A stretch of DNA of 64,000 nt, from the NCBI RefSeq assembly GCF_900167345.1, contig NZ_FUXB01000003.1, positions 230,133 through 294,132 on the forward strand, in the 5' to 3' direction. Both the position numbers and the translations under genes were made by a program. Below are positions 38,732-46,887 of this stretch, in pieces. The notes under the pieces were generated by a model that ran no database searches, had not been told where the DNA came from, and was given only the letters and a program-made list of their open reading frames with translations. Position 1 is the first letter of the stretch, and each line of letters starts with the position of its first letter. Source of the stretch: Vibrio cincinnatiensis DSM 19608. Lineage in GTDB: Bacteria; Pseudomonadota; Gammaproteobacteria; Enterobacterales; Vibrionaceae.

Positions 38732-39976
38732 TTACTTAAGAATATTAATCACAGGTTGACCTGGTTCGAGTTCCAATACATCCCAATCGAGCCCAATAGT
38801 CGGCATGGTTTCCAGAAATGGATCTGGGTTCAACTGCTCAACATTAAAGACCCCTGCCTCTGCCCACTCACCACGGAAAAACTGAAGGGCTGCAGTAATC
38901 GCTGGCACCCCGGTAGTGTAAGCAATAGCTTGGTGCTCTACATCGTGATAAGCCACTTCGTGATCGGCATTATTGTAGATAAAGACACTACGTGGTTTGC
39001 CATCTTTCAGACCTTGAACCCAAGTACCGATACAGGTTAAACCGGTATAACCGGGGGCTAATGAGGTTGGATCTGGCAGCAGTGCTTTCAATACATGCAA
39101 GGGTTGAACAACTGTTCCATCTTGCAATGTCAGAGGTTCGGGGCTTAACAGACCGATATCACGCATGCAGTTAAAGTAATTCAGGTAACGGTCACCAAAG
39201 CCCATCCAGAATTCAATGCGTTTAGCTGGAATGAACTCTTTTAATGAACGAACTTCATCATGTGCCATAGAGTATACTTTGAATGGGCCACATTTAGGGA
39301 AATCAAATTCCATCATACGAGTATGACAAGGTACCTGTTTCCACTCTCCCTCTTCCCAAAAGAAAGAGTCCCCCTGAATTTCCAACATATTCGTTTCTGG
39401 ATCAAAGTTCGTAGCGAACTTCTTACCGTGATCACCCGCATTAATATCCATCACATCGATGGTATCTATCTCATCAAAGAGATGCTTAGCGGCATAAGCG
39501 GCAAACACACTCACGACGCCAGGATCAAACCCTGCGCCAAGAATTGCGGTGATCCCCGCTTCTTTAAATTTCTCACGGAAAGCCCATTGGGGATCGTACG
39601 CTTCCGGAACTTGCTGCCCTTCAGAGCATAAATCAACGGCAACCGATGTATCTAAGTAGGATACTTTTGCTCGGTAACAAGCCTCCATAATCGGTACGTT
39701 AACCCAAGGAGGGCCAGCATTGATCACCAGATCAGGCTGAACCGCTTCAATTAACGCGACCAATGCGTCAACATCGTCAGCATCCACTGAACGAGCTTCT
39801 AGTTTCTTAGTTGAATCTTTTAAATTGTGTTTACCTTTAATCGATTCAATGATTTTCTCACACTTCTCAATAGAACGAGAAGCAATGGTAATATCACCCA
39901 GCACGTCGTTGTTCTGCGCTGCTTTATGTGCAACGACCCAACCAACACCGCCCGCCCCAATCTGTAGAATTGACAT
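38732..39976 (-). CDS. Carboxynorspermidine dehydrogenase (synthase)
   Basis: NADPH-dependent enzyme that condenses aspartate semialdehyde with 1,3-diaminopropane (or putrescine) and reduces the Schiff base to carboxynorspermidine (or carboxyspermidine). The 414-residue protein is of the saccharopine dehydrogenase type, with a Rossmann motif GAGGVGWVVAHKAA at 7-20 and a substrate domain containing NAGPPWVN and GAGFDPGVVSVFA. GGAG lies just before the ATG. It starts 15 bases after the aminotransferase/decarboxylase gene and belongs to the same operon. Confidence 0.95.
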   Translation of the reverse strand: MSILQIGAGGVGWVVAHKAAQNNDVLGDITIASRSIEKCEKIIESIKGKHNLKDSTKKLEARSVDADDVDALVALIEAVQPDLVINAGPPWVNVPIMEACYRAKVSYLDTSVAVDLCSEGQQVPEAYDPQWAFREKFKEAGITAILGAGFDPGVVSVFAAYAAKHLFDEIDTIDVMDINAGDHGKKFATNFDPETNMLEIQGDSFFWEEGEWKQVPCHTRMMEFDFPKCGPFKVYSMAHDEVRSLKEFIPAKRIEFWMGFGDRYLNYFNCMRDIGLLSPEPLTLQDGTVVQPLHVLKALLPDPTSLAPGYTGLTCIGTWVQGLKDGKPRSVFIYNNADHEVAYHDVEHQAIAYTTGVPAITAALQFFRGEWAEAGVFNVEQLNPDPFLETMPTIGLDWDVLELEPGQPVINILK

Positions 39977-39991
39977 AGTCTCCGTTTACCT

Positions 39992-42877
39992 TTATTTCGC
40001 TAGCTCAGCCGCTAGAGTTTCAATTTTAGCCAGTAAAGATTCGAAGTCCGAAATCTTTAAGCATGGGTTCAAGATTGTGAATTTCAAGGCAGTTTTGCCA
40101 TCCACAATGGTTTCGCCAAGAACAGCGATACCACGTATCAAGGCCTGTAGACGAACTTGCTTATTCAGTTCATCACAATCAGACGCTTGACTGTTTACCG
40201 CGCGGAATAACACGGTAGACAAAGATGGTTCAGCCAAAAGCTCAAAAGCTTTATGCTGACGAACCAAATTAGCCACTTGTTGAGTTTGCTCAAGTAGGTG
40301 GTCATACATTGCGCCCATTTGTTTAGGACCCACATTTTGCATGGTCATAAACACTTTCAGAGCATCAAATCGTTTTGTGGTCGAGATCGACTTATCGACC
40401 AAATTAGGTAACGTATCGTGCTCACGGTTCAAGTAGTCAGCATGATGCAGCAAGAACTTAAAGTGGCTTTTCTCTTTTAGCAATAATGCACCACAACTGA
40501 TCGTTTGGAAAAACAGCTTATGGAAATCTACGCTGATAGAATGCGCTCGCTCAATGCCATTTAGGCACTCTTTATGGCTGCTCAAAATCAGCGCACCACC
40601 ATAGGCACTATCCACATGCATCCACATTTCATGTTTGTCTGCGACATCTGCGATGGTCATCAGGTCATCGATTGCACCGTGGTCCGTGGTCCCTGCCGTC
40701 CCTACGATAGCAAATGGGATTAGCCCTTCCGCTTTCGCTTGTTCGACCACTGCATTTAGTTGAGTCACATCCATCGTGCCGTTAGGCAGAGCATCTACCG
40801 CTAAGATGGCCTTCTCACCCAGCCCCATCCACGATGCAGACTTTTGCACGGTAAAATGTGATTTTTTCGAGCACACAATCCGCAATTTATCGGCATAGTC
40901 TGGTAAACCCAATTTTTGAATCGAGTGACCACTCAACGTATTTGCAATCCAGTCACGCGCCAGCATTAACCCCATTTGGTTGCTTTGCGTTCCCCCACTG
41001 GTGAAAATACCGTCTGCTTGTACTCCTAGTTCAAACTTCTCACACATCCAATCAACAACTTTCTGCTCAACGAACGTTGCCGCAGAAGCTTGATCCCATG
41101 AATCCATCGATTGGTTCAAAGATGCAATCATGGCTTCTGCCACCACAGAAGGCATCAAGGGTGGGGTATGTAAATGCGCGATGCAATCTGGATGCTGAAC
41201 GATGATCGAGTGCTTTGCAACCCGTTCCGCGGTGTCAGAGATCACCTCTTTCAGAGAAGCATTCTTGTTATCCAGATCAACCGAGTAAATCGCCTCTTCC
41301 AACGTTTTAGGATCAATGCCTGAATACGGTGCCTTCACACTTTCAAACACCGCTTTCATGGCTGCCGTGGTGTGGTTCATCACTTGAGAAAACTCTTGAC
41401 TGCCCATCGGGCCAGTCTGGATGAAATGTTTTTTCCACTCTGGATTGGCCTGTTCTGGATCTTTCTTACCGCCACCCGCAGCAAGAATCGCAGCTTCCAA
41501 CGTGCGCAGAGCAAAATCGATCTGTTCAAAGGAAATAATCATAGGGGGAAGAAAACGAATAACAGAGCCTTCACGTCCTCCTTTTTCGACCATCAAACCC
41601 CGTTCCAACGCTGCTCGCTGAATCGCTAAAGTCAACTCGGGTGCCGCTTTGGGCTCACCAAATTTATTTAGCTCACCGCTTGGGTCTTGAATTTCTAACC
41701 CCAGCATCAAACCTTTGCCCCGTACTTCTGCAACGCAGTTTACGCGGCTTTGAATTTTTTCCAGCCCCATACGTAAGTATTGGCCCGCAATATTGGCATG
41801 TTCAACCAAGCTATCCCGCTCAATGATTTCCAGCGCTTTTGCCCCAGAGACCATCGCTAATTGGTTACCTCGGAAGGTTCCGGTGTGCTCCCCTGGGCGC
41901 CAAGTGTCATGCTGTTTCTTAATAACAAGCAAAGACATGGGTAAACCGCCGCCGATCGCTTTCGACAAACACAAAATATCTGGAACAATTCCGGCTTCTT
42001 CAAACGCAAAGTTATAACCTGTTTTTCCTACACCACATTGAATTTCATCAAAAATCAATAAGATGCCATATTCATCACAGATTCGACGCAGTTCACGTAG
42101 CCAGAAAGCTGGAGCAGGAATGACTCCTCCTTCGCCTTGCACTGGTTCAACGATAATAGCAGCAGGCTTCATGATACCGGCTTCATCATCATTCAATAGA
42201 CGTTCAATATAACGAATGCTCGCTTTCGCTCCCTCATCGCCACCTAAACCAAATGGGCAACGAAGGCTGTATGGAAAAGGCATAAAATGTACATCAGACA
42301 TTAACCCTGTACGGCGTGCTTTAGTATTGAGGTTACCCATCATTCCCATGGTGCCATTGGTCATACCATGGTAAGCACCACGAAACGCAAACATAGTATT
42401 ACGACCCGTCGTTTGTTTTGCTAGCTTAATAGCGGCTTCAACGGCATCAGCACCGGATGGCCCACAAAACTGAACAACGCAGTGACTGCCTAACTCTTCA
42501 GGCAGAAATCGCTTAACCGTTTTGATGAAATGGGTTTTTGCTTTCGTTGCAATATCCAACGTTTGGTAAGGAAGCCCTGAATCCAATTGATCTTTTAAAG
42601 CTTGGTTAATTTCAGGGTGGTTGTACCCTAATGCCAGTGTTCCAGCCCCAGCTAAACAGTCTAAATAAAGCTGGCCACGTGTATCTTCTACTAGACACCC
42701 ATATGCTTGTTTGATGGCAATCGGTAAACGTCGAGGATAAGAACGAACTTCAGATTCATGTTCAACTTGGTCAAGCAAAACATCATCTAATGTCAGATCA
42801 TAAGTACCTTCAACAAGCGGTACTTGGTTGGAAAAATAGGTTGCGATAGTGTTATCGACTTCAAAGGCTGTACTCAT
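39992..42877 (-). CDS. Fused diaminobutyrate aminotransferase and decarboxylase
   Basis: A bifunctional 961-residue enzyme making 1,3-diaminopropane from aspartate semialdehyde by way of 2,4-diaminobutyrate. The N-terminal half (about 1-465) is a class III aminotransferase with FDEIQCGVGKTG and PLP lysine Lys306 in CLSKAIGGG. The C-terminal half (about 485-961) is a group II PLP decarboxylase with TSGGTQSNQMGL, HVDSAYGG and PLP lysine Lys787 in SVDFHKLFF. The start at 42877 follows AAGGGGA; the in-frame extension to 42952 runs back through leader structures. This fusion is typical of vibrios. Confidence 0.96.
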   Translation of the reverse strand: MSTAFEVDNTIATYFSNQVPLVEGTYDLTLDDVLLDQVEHESEVRSYPRRLPIAIKQAYGCLVEDTRGQLYLDCLAGAGTLALGYNHPEINQALKDQLDSGLPYQTLDIATKAKTHFIKTVKRFLPEELGSHCVVQFCGPSGADAVEAAIKLAKQTTGRNTMFAFRGAYHGMTNGTMGMMGNLNTKARRTGLMSDVHFMPFPYSLRCPFGLGGDEGAKASIRYIERLLNDDEAGIMKPAAIIVEPVQGEGGVIPAPAFWLRELRRICDEYGILLIFDEIQCGVGKTGYNFAFEEAGIVPDILCLSKAIGGGLPMSLLVIKKQHDTWRPGEHTGTFRGNQLAMVSGAKALEIIERDSLVEHANIAGQYLRMGLEKIQSRVNCVAEVRGKGLMLGLEIQDPSGELNKFGEPKAAPELTLAIQRAALERGLMVEKGGREGSVIRFLPPMIISFEQIDFALRTLEAAILAAGGGKKDPEQANPEWKKHFIQTGPMGSQEFSQVMNHTTAAMKAVFESVKAPYSGIDPKTLEEAIYSVDLDNKNASLKEVISDTAERVAKHSIIVQHPDCIAHLHTPPLMPSVVAEAMIASLNQSMDSWDQASAATFVEQKVVDWMCEKFELGVQADGIFTSGGTQSNQMGLMLARDWIANTLSGHSIQKLGLPDYADKLRIVCSKKSHFTVQKSASWMGLGEKAILAVDALPNGTMDVTQLNAVVEQAKAEGLIPFAIVGTAGTTDHGAIDDLMTIADVADKHEMWMHVDSAYGGALILSSHKECLNGIERAHSISVDFHKLFFQTISCGALLLKEKSHFKFLLHHADYLNREHDTLPNLVDKSISTTKRFDALKVFMTMQNVGPKQMGAMYDHLLEQTQQVANLVRQHKAFELLAEPSLSTVLFRAVNSQASDCDELNKQVRLQALIRGIAVLGETIVDGKTALKFTILNPCLKISDFESLLAKIETLAAELAK

Positions 42878-42926
42878 CTTTGTCCCCTTGAAATGGTTAA
42901 TATTCTGTGCATTTCCCACCTCGAAG

Positions 42927-43001
42927 CTAAAAAGGGAAATGACAAATAGCAAAAGTTCCGATCATGTCAGTAGACAAAGCCGGAATTCGGGCCATCATCA
43001 T
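42927..43001 (-). CDS. Candidate leader peptide, 24 codons (third in leader)
   Basis: It starts with three consecutive ATG codons (43001-42993), continues as MMMARIPALSTDM..., and ends ...HFPF before TAG at 42929-42927. The last codons form one arm of the CATTTCCC/GGGAAATG hairpin, 49 bases before the main start. The ribosome site is weak, so translation is doubtful, but the overlap of stop codon and hairpin resembles attenuation leaders. Confidence 0.35.
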   Translation of the reverse strand: MMMARIPALSTDMIGTFAICHFPF

Positions 43002-43026
43002 GATGGCAAGTCACTAAAACAGAGAA

Positions 43027-43134
43027 TCAAGGTTCGGTTATGCTGCTGTCCTGACGGACTGGGCATAAAGGATGAACAAAGCTGATTAATGTGTGTTGTA
43101 TGTAGTTAAGTGAGTTCAATGTTGGGTTTCCCAT
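43027..43134 (-). CDS. Candidate leader peptide, 35 codons (second in leader)
   Basis: ATG at 43134, with GGAAC about nine bases upstream; TGA at 43029-43027. The peptide begins MGNPTLNSLNYIQHTL and ends with CPVRQDSSITEP. Its C-terminal codons lie within the TTATGC/GCATAA stem. In size and placement it recalls speFL, the 34-codon ornithine-sensing leader of enterobacteria, but shows no sequence similarity that I can see. Confidence 0.35.
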   Translation of the reverse strand: MGNPTLNSLNYIQHTLISFVHPLCPVRQDSSITEP

Positions 43135-43198
43135 TCACATGCTGTTCCAACAGCAAGAGTATCCCGTCTATCAGTAAAAGGACTTACTGATACCTACC

Positions 43199-43231
43199 CT
43201 ACGTAGTGTCACAATCAGCCTGAATGGTCAC
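43199..43231 (-). CDS. Candidate leader peptide, 10 codons (first in leader)
   Basis: GTG start preceded by GGGGG with nine bases of spacing; it reads MTIQADCDTT, then TAG. It is bracketed by the CGTAGTG/CACTACG stem. It could be chance given its size. Confidence 0.25.
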   Translation of the reverse strand: MTIQADCDTT

Positions 43232-43272
43232 TACGCGTATCCCCCAGAATCATCGTCCGAGATTGTTGCGGA

Positions 43273-43301
43273 AGTTAACATACAATTGGCGATATTCGCA
43301 A
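43273..43301 (-). promoter_or_regulatory. Candidate promoter of the norspermidine operon
   Basis: On the minus strand, TTGCGA (43301-43296) and TTAACT (43278-43273) are separated by 17 bp. About 50 bases further upstream, 43348-43366 matches a Fur box at only 13 of 19 positions, which is weak. Confidence 0.4.
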
Positions 43302-43420
43302 CGATTTTCATCAATGATTTGCCCATTTAATCTCAAGATCCATAAACAAAAATGATAATTTTGTTCATTTTTTACTCTCCCCAACTCTGGTTAGATGAAA
43401 CTTAAGCTAGGTGAATAGAC

Positions 43421-43448
43421 AAAAAAGCCACCCGTTCTGATGGCTTGT
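43421..43448 (-). terminator. Terminator after the Mrp antiporter operon
   Basis: On the minus strand, AAGCCA (43446-43441) pairs with TGGCTT (43430-43425), followed by TTTT. Confidence 0.8.
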
Positions 43449-43466
43449 TTTATAAAACAGAATCAA

Positions 43467-43868
43467 CTAATCATTTTTTCTATCTGGATCTTCTTTTGAA
43501 GGCATATGACGACTCGCTAACTCATGGGTTTTCAAATTATAGCGTTCTTTAATCACATCTTTTACCACGCCATCCCATTGGGGAACACCGACGAAATAGC
43601 TCGCTCGCGCTAAGACGTGAGCGGCAATCGGAGCCGTTAAAATGACAAATATCACCACGGCAAGCGCTCGTGCGACAAAAGCAAAATCTCCCCAATTGAC
43701 AACGGCAAAAGCGACAACCATTAGCCCAACCCCTAACGCGCCCGCTTTTGTGGTGGCATGCATTCGAGTTAAAAGATCTGGCATTCGGTTAATTCCAATG
43801 GCAGCAAGTAGCATCAAAAATGAACCAGAGAGAACTAAAATAGAGATAATAAAATCAGTCATCGTCAC
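43467..43868 (-). CDS. mrpG: Mrp-type Na+(K+)/H+ antiporter subunit G
   Basis: Last subunit of the Mrp complex. The 133-residue protein has three membrane helices (about 5-25, 38-58, 64-84) with the family motif GINRMPDLLTRMHATTKAGALGVGL split around residues 25-49, and a polar C-terminal tail. It overlaps mrpF by 14 bases; an ATG two codons in (43862) is equally possible. It is required for assembly and activity in systems where this has been tested. Confidence 0.92.
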   Translation of the reverse strand: MTMTDFIISILVLSGSFLMLLAAIGINRMPDLLTRMHATTKAGALGVGLMVVAFAVVNWGDFAFVARALAVVIFVILTAPIAAHVLARASYFVGVPQWDGVVKDVIKERYNLKTHELASRHMPSKEDPDRKND

Positions 43869-44130
43869 GGTGTCCTCGTTTCTCTAAATAACGGGAAAAA
43901 CCCACAGCCGCCATAAAAGAGGTAAGGGCTAATACGATGGCTACATCAATAAAATAAGGTTGTTGATAACGAATACTGTACAACACCACTAAGCCTACTG
44001 TTAATGAAGCCATCAGCTCTAATGCCACCACCCTGTCTGGGAGCGAAGGGCCTTTTAATAAGCGGACGGTTGCCAGCACTAAACTTAACGCTAACATGGC
44101 AAAACAAAGGGTATAGATGATATCCAACAT
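43855..44130 (-). CDS. mrpF: Mrp-type antiporter subunit F
   Basis: A 91-residue subunit with three membrane helices. It shows the MrpF pattern: VRLLKGPSLPDRVVALELM after the first helix, and a conserved aspartate in PYFIDVAIVLALTSF. In bile-salt-resistant bacteria MrpF is also linked to cholate efflux. It sits between mrpE (6-base gap) and mrpG (overlap). Confidence 0.92.
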   Translation of the reverse strand: MLDIIYTLCFAMLALSLVLATVRLLKGPSLPDRVVALELMASLTVGLVVLYSIRYQQPYFIDVAIVLALTSFMAAVGFSRYLEKRGHRDDD

Positions 44131-44136
44131 AGTAAT

Positions 44137-44610
44137 TTACCCCAACAAGTCTATTACTCGCGCCTCTAAGCGCTTAAATTCTTCAATCTGACGAACTTCA
44201 TCTTCAAAGTACATGAGATGGACATAGAGTACACTTCTGTCCGTCGCTACATCCAATGCTAATGAACCAGGTGTCACGGTAATTAAAGTGGCGAACATAG
44301 TGATGGCTCCCTCATCCCTTAATTCTAAAGGAATGGCAATCACTGCAGGTTTCATTAAATGGGTCGGCGTTAACACATCGTAAGCGACTCGCCCATTAGC
44401 TTTAATGAGATCCCAAACAAAGAACAGCCCAAAACTAATCACTTTAGGTAACTTATTAAAGTAGGCTTCAAATGTTGGACTGTCCCTTAACAGGTAAGCC
44501 AAAATCACATAACTCATGATCATGCCAGCAAATAAGTTAGAGATAGTGTAGGTTCCTGAGAGTATGAGCCAGACTAAGGCCAGCAGCATATTCCATCCAA
44601 AAGCTTTCAT
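44137..44610 (-). CDS. mrpE: Mrp-type antiporter subunit E
   Basis: A 157-residue membrane subunit with helices at about 5-40 and 55-75, then a cytosolic domain with TLITVTPGSLALDVATDRSVLYVHLMY split at about 110-136, characteristic of MrpE. It overlaps mrpD by four bases (ATGA-type coupling). Confidence 0.92.
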   Translation of the reverse strand: MKAFGWNMLLALVWLILSGTYTISNLFAGMIMSYVILAYLLRDSPTFEAYFNKLPKVISFGLFFVWDLIKANGRVAYDVLTPTHLMKPAVIAIPLELRDEGAITMFATLITVTPGSLALDVATDRSVLYVHLMYFEDEVRQIEEFKRLEARVIDLLG

Positions 44611-46106
44611 CTCTGACCTCCTAGTACCGCATCAATATAATATTGAGGGTTCATTAATTGCTCAGCAGTTGCAAACATTAGCTGAATAAACCATTCCGCC
44701 CCTAAACCAATGATCACCGTCATTATTACCATTAAGAATATCGGGAAATAAAGGCAAAATCGTTCACTATCACTCATTGGTGAGAGTGTCTGAGCACCAT
44801 CAGGTAAAGGCTTCCAAAATGCTTCTGCCCAAATTTTCACCATAGAGTAAAGCGTTAGCAGGCCAACGGCTAATGCAGAGAAGATAGCTAACCACTGCTG
44901 AGCACCAACCCCACCAGTAATCACGACATACTTAGCCATAAATCCAGAAAATGGGGGAAGCCCAGCAAGTGAAGCCGCGCTAATAGCAAAGAGTAATGCC
45001 AAGATAGGGGCACTACGATAAAGCCCGCCTAACTTTTCCAGTTTATAGCTACCATGACGACGATGCATGACTCCACTGATCAAGAAGAGGTTTGTCTTCA
45101 CGATCATATGGTGAACGACATAAAGAATTCCCCCCGCGACAGCAAGAGGAGTAAAAAGCGCTAGCCCTAAAATCATATAACCTATCTGGCTAACACTGTG
45201 AAAAGCCAGAATACGGCGAACTTCAAACTGAGCCGCCGCCCCTAAGACCCCAACGACCATAGAGAAAATACCCATCCACAGTAATACCGTTTGATGAGTA
45301 AACTCAACATCACTGATAAAAATAAGGCTAAAAACTCGATAAAGAGAATAAACACCAACCTTAGTCAGTAAGCCGGCAAAAGCAGCAGAGATCGCCACCG
45401 GAGGGGTATGATAAGAAGCTGGTAACCAAAAGAATAACGGAAACGCAGCCGCCTTTATTCCAAACGCAACTAAAAATAGTAGCGAAATCAAAATGACGAT
45501 TTGTGGATTTTCAGATAGTGACAACTTCTGTGCTAAATCAGCCATGTTTAAGGTGCCGGCATAAGCGTAAAGTAACCCAATGGCTGATAAAAATAGGGCT
45601 GATGAAAGTAGGTTCAGCGTGACGTATTTCAGCGCGCCTTCCATTTGCTCACGTTCACCACCTAAAATTAATAACCCAAATGAAGCCACTAACATAATTT
45701 CAAACCAAACGTATAGGTTGAAAATATCTCCGGTGAGAAAAGCGCCAATCACCCCAGCAATCATCAAGTGCAATAATGGATAAAAACCGAATGCTTCATG
45801 CTCTTCACTCATGGAAGCTAATGCATAAATTGAAACACACAATGCAACAAAAGCCGTCGACGTCACCAAAATTGAGGAGAGGAGATCGGCCACCATCGAA
45901 ATTCCAAATGGAGCTTGCCACCCCCCAAGGTAAACCACTTGAATACCATTGAGGTATACATCGTGAAATAAAATAAGTGCCGTAATCAAAACCGCAGAAC
46001 TTGAAAACACACTCAACCAACGTTGTAATTTTCGATGACGCCAAATGATCATCGATATAGCCGCGGTGAGCATAGGGATAAGAATAGGCATTAATAACAT
46101 CATCAT
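44607..46106 (-). CDS. mrpD: Mrp-type antiporter subunit D, proton-channel type
   Basis: A 499-residue polytopic protein homologous to complex I antiporter-like subunits (NuoM/NuoN). About 14 helices are expected. The conserved glutamate in [14 protein letters not shown] (TM5) and the lysine in [27 protein letters not shown] mark the proton path. A second conserved segment is [16 protein letters not shown]. It overlaps mrpC and mrpE by four bases each. Confidence 0.95.
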   Translation of the reverse strand: MMMLLMPILIPMLTAAISMIIWRHRKLQRWLSVFSSSAVLITALILFHDVYLNGIQVVYLGGWQAPFGISMVADLLSSILVTSTAFVALCVSIYALASMSEEHEAFGFYPLLHLMIAGVIGAFLTGDIFNLYVWFEIMLVASFGLLILGGEREQMEGALKYVTLNLLSSALFLSAIGLLYAYAGTLNMADLAQKLSLSENPQIVILISLLFLVAFGIKAAAFPLFFWLPASYHTPPVAISAAFAGLLTKVGVYSLYRVFSLIFISDVEFTHQTVLLWMGIFSMVVGVLGAAAQFEVRRILAFHSVSQIGYMILGLALFTPLAVAGGILYVVHHMIVKTNLFLISGVMHRRHGSYKLEKLGGLYRSAPILALLFAISAASLAGLPPFSGFMAKYVVITGGVGAQQWLAIFSALAVGLLTLYSMVKIWAEAFWKPLPDGAQTLSPMSDSERFCLYFPIFLMVIMTVIIGLGAEWFIQLMFATAEQLMNPQYYIDAVLGGQR

Positions 46107-46453
46107 TGGGTATCTGTACTCGTCATCTTGTTCATATCATCAGCCCCTATCACTTTATAGGCTCGGTGAATCAGTACTACAGCAAAAGCCAATACGCCAA
46201 AGCTGATCACTATCGCCGTCAAAATTAAAGCTTGAGGTAATGGATCGGCGATATCATGTACTGGTACAGTCATTCCTTCAGGTATCAATGGAGGAGCACC
46301 ACGAACGAGTCCGCCTCCTGTAAAAATGAGTAAATTGGCCGCGTTAGATAAAATCATCAAACCAATCACGAGCTTAACAATACTGCGCCGCAACATCATA
46401 AATAAAGCTGCGGCATATAAACCACCAATAATAAAAGCAAATAATGTTGTCAT
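46103..46453 (-). CDS. mrpC: Mrp-type antiporter subunit C
   Basis: A 116-residue NuoK-like subunit with three helices. [17 protein letters not shown] and [25 protein letters not shown] (split here, about 71-95) are typical MrpC motifs. It lies two bases after mrpB and overlaps mrpD by four. Confidence 0.94.
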   Translation of the reverse strand: MTTLFAFIIGGLYAAALFMMLRRSIVKLVIGLMILSNAANLLIFTGGGLVRGAPPLIPEGMTVPVHDIADPLPQALILTAIVISFGVLAFAVVLIHRAYKVIGADDMNKMTSTDTQ

Positions 46454-46455
46454 TT

Positions 46456-46887
46456 TTACTCCTCCACTTCTGCTAGAGTGAGTAACAGTGTGGTCACCAT
46501 ACCAATGACGACCAGATAAACACCGATATCAAACAATAGGGGGGTGCTCAATTTCAATTCACCCACTCCCGGTAAATAAACGCTCCACCAGACACTGGTT
46601 AAAAAAGCACTACCCGATTGGATAACACCGATTATTCCACTCAATACTGCCGTTAATAATCCAGCGCCCATCAACTGGGCACCATCAACACCCATTAACT
46701 GGCGAGTTTGTACTGGAGTAAAGGCAAACAGATGCAAGGCAAATGCACTTGATGCAACAAGCCCGGCAATAAACCCCCCGCCCGGTTCATTATGCCCACG
46801 CAGCAATAAGAAAATGGAAAACAGGAGCAACATAGGTAAAAGAAAACGTGCCGCGACCTGTAATATTAATGCCGAATCCGTTTTCAT
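46456..46887 (-). CDS. mrpB: Mrp-type antiporter subunit B
   Basis: A 143-residue membrane subunit with four helices. The family signature [14 protein letters not shown] follows the first helix, near residues 30-43. It overlaps the 3' end of mrpA by four bases. Seven separate subunits define a group 1 Mrp operon rather than the A/B-fused form. Confidence 0.94.
   Translation of the reverse strand: MKTDSALILQVAARFLLPMLLLFSIFLLLRGHNEPGGGFIAGLVASSAFALHLFAFTPVQTRQLMGVDGAQLMGAGLLTAVLSGIIGVIQSGSAFLTSVWWSVYLPGVGELKLSTPLLFDIGVYLVVIGMVTTLLLTLAEVEE

Larger units (their letters stand above)
42878..43266 (-). promoter_or_regulatory. Long structured leader of the norspermidine operon
   Basis: Between the proposed promoter and the first start codon are about 390 bases rich in perfect hairpins: CGTAGTG/CACTACG (43202-43235), TATCAGTAA/TTACTGATA (43169-43192), GCTGTT/AACAGC (43141-43154), TTATGC/GCATAA enclosing GTCC/GGAC (43038-43068), GCCATCA/TGATGGC (42991-43007) and CATTTCCC/GGGAAATG (42910-42941). 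No known riboswitch consensus was recognised. Short reading frames are listed separately. Confidence 0.6.

Noticed and set aside
42878..43266. Known riboswitch (lysine, glycine, cyclic-di-GMP, cobalamin, TPP) in the norspermidine leader
   Set aside because: None of the conserved cores I remember for these classes is present, so the structures are reported without a class.
43348..43366. Fur box upstream of the norspermidine operon
   Set aside because: Only about 13 of 19 consensus positions match, and it lies upstream of the proposed -35; too weak to list as a feature of its own.
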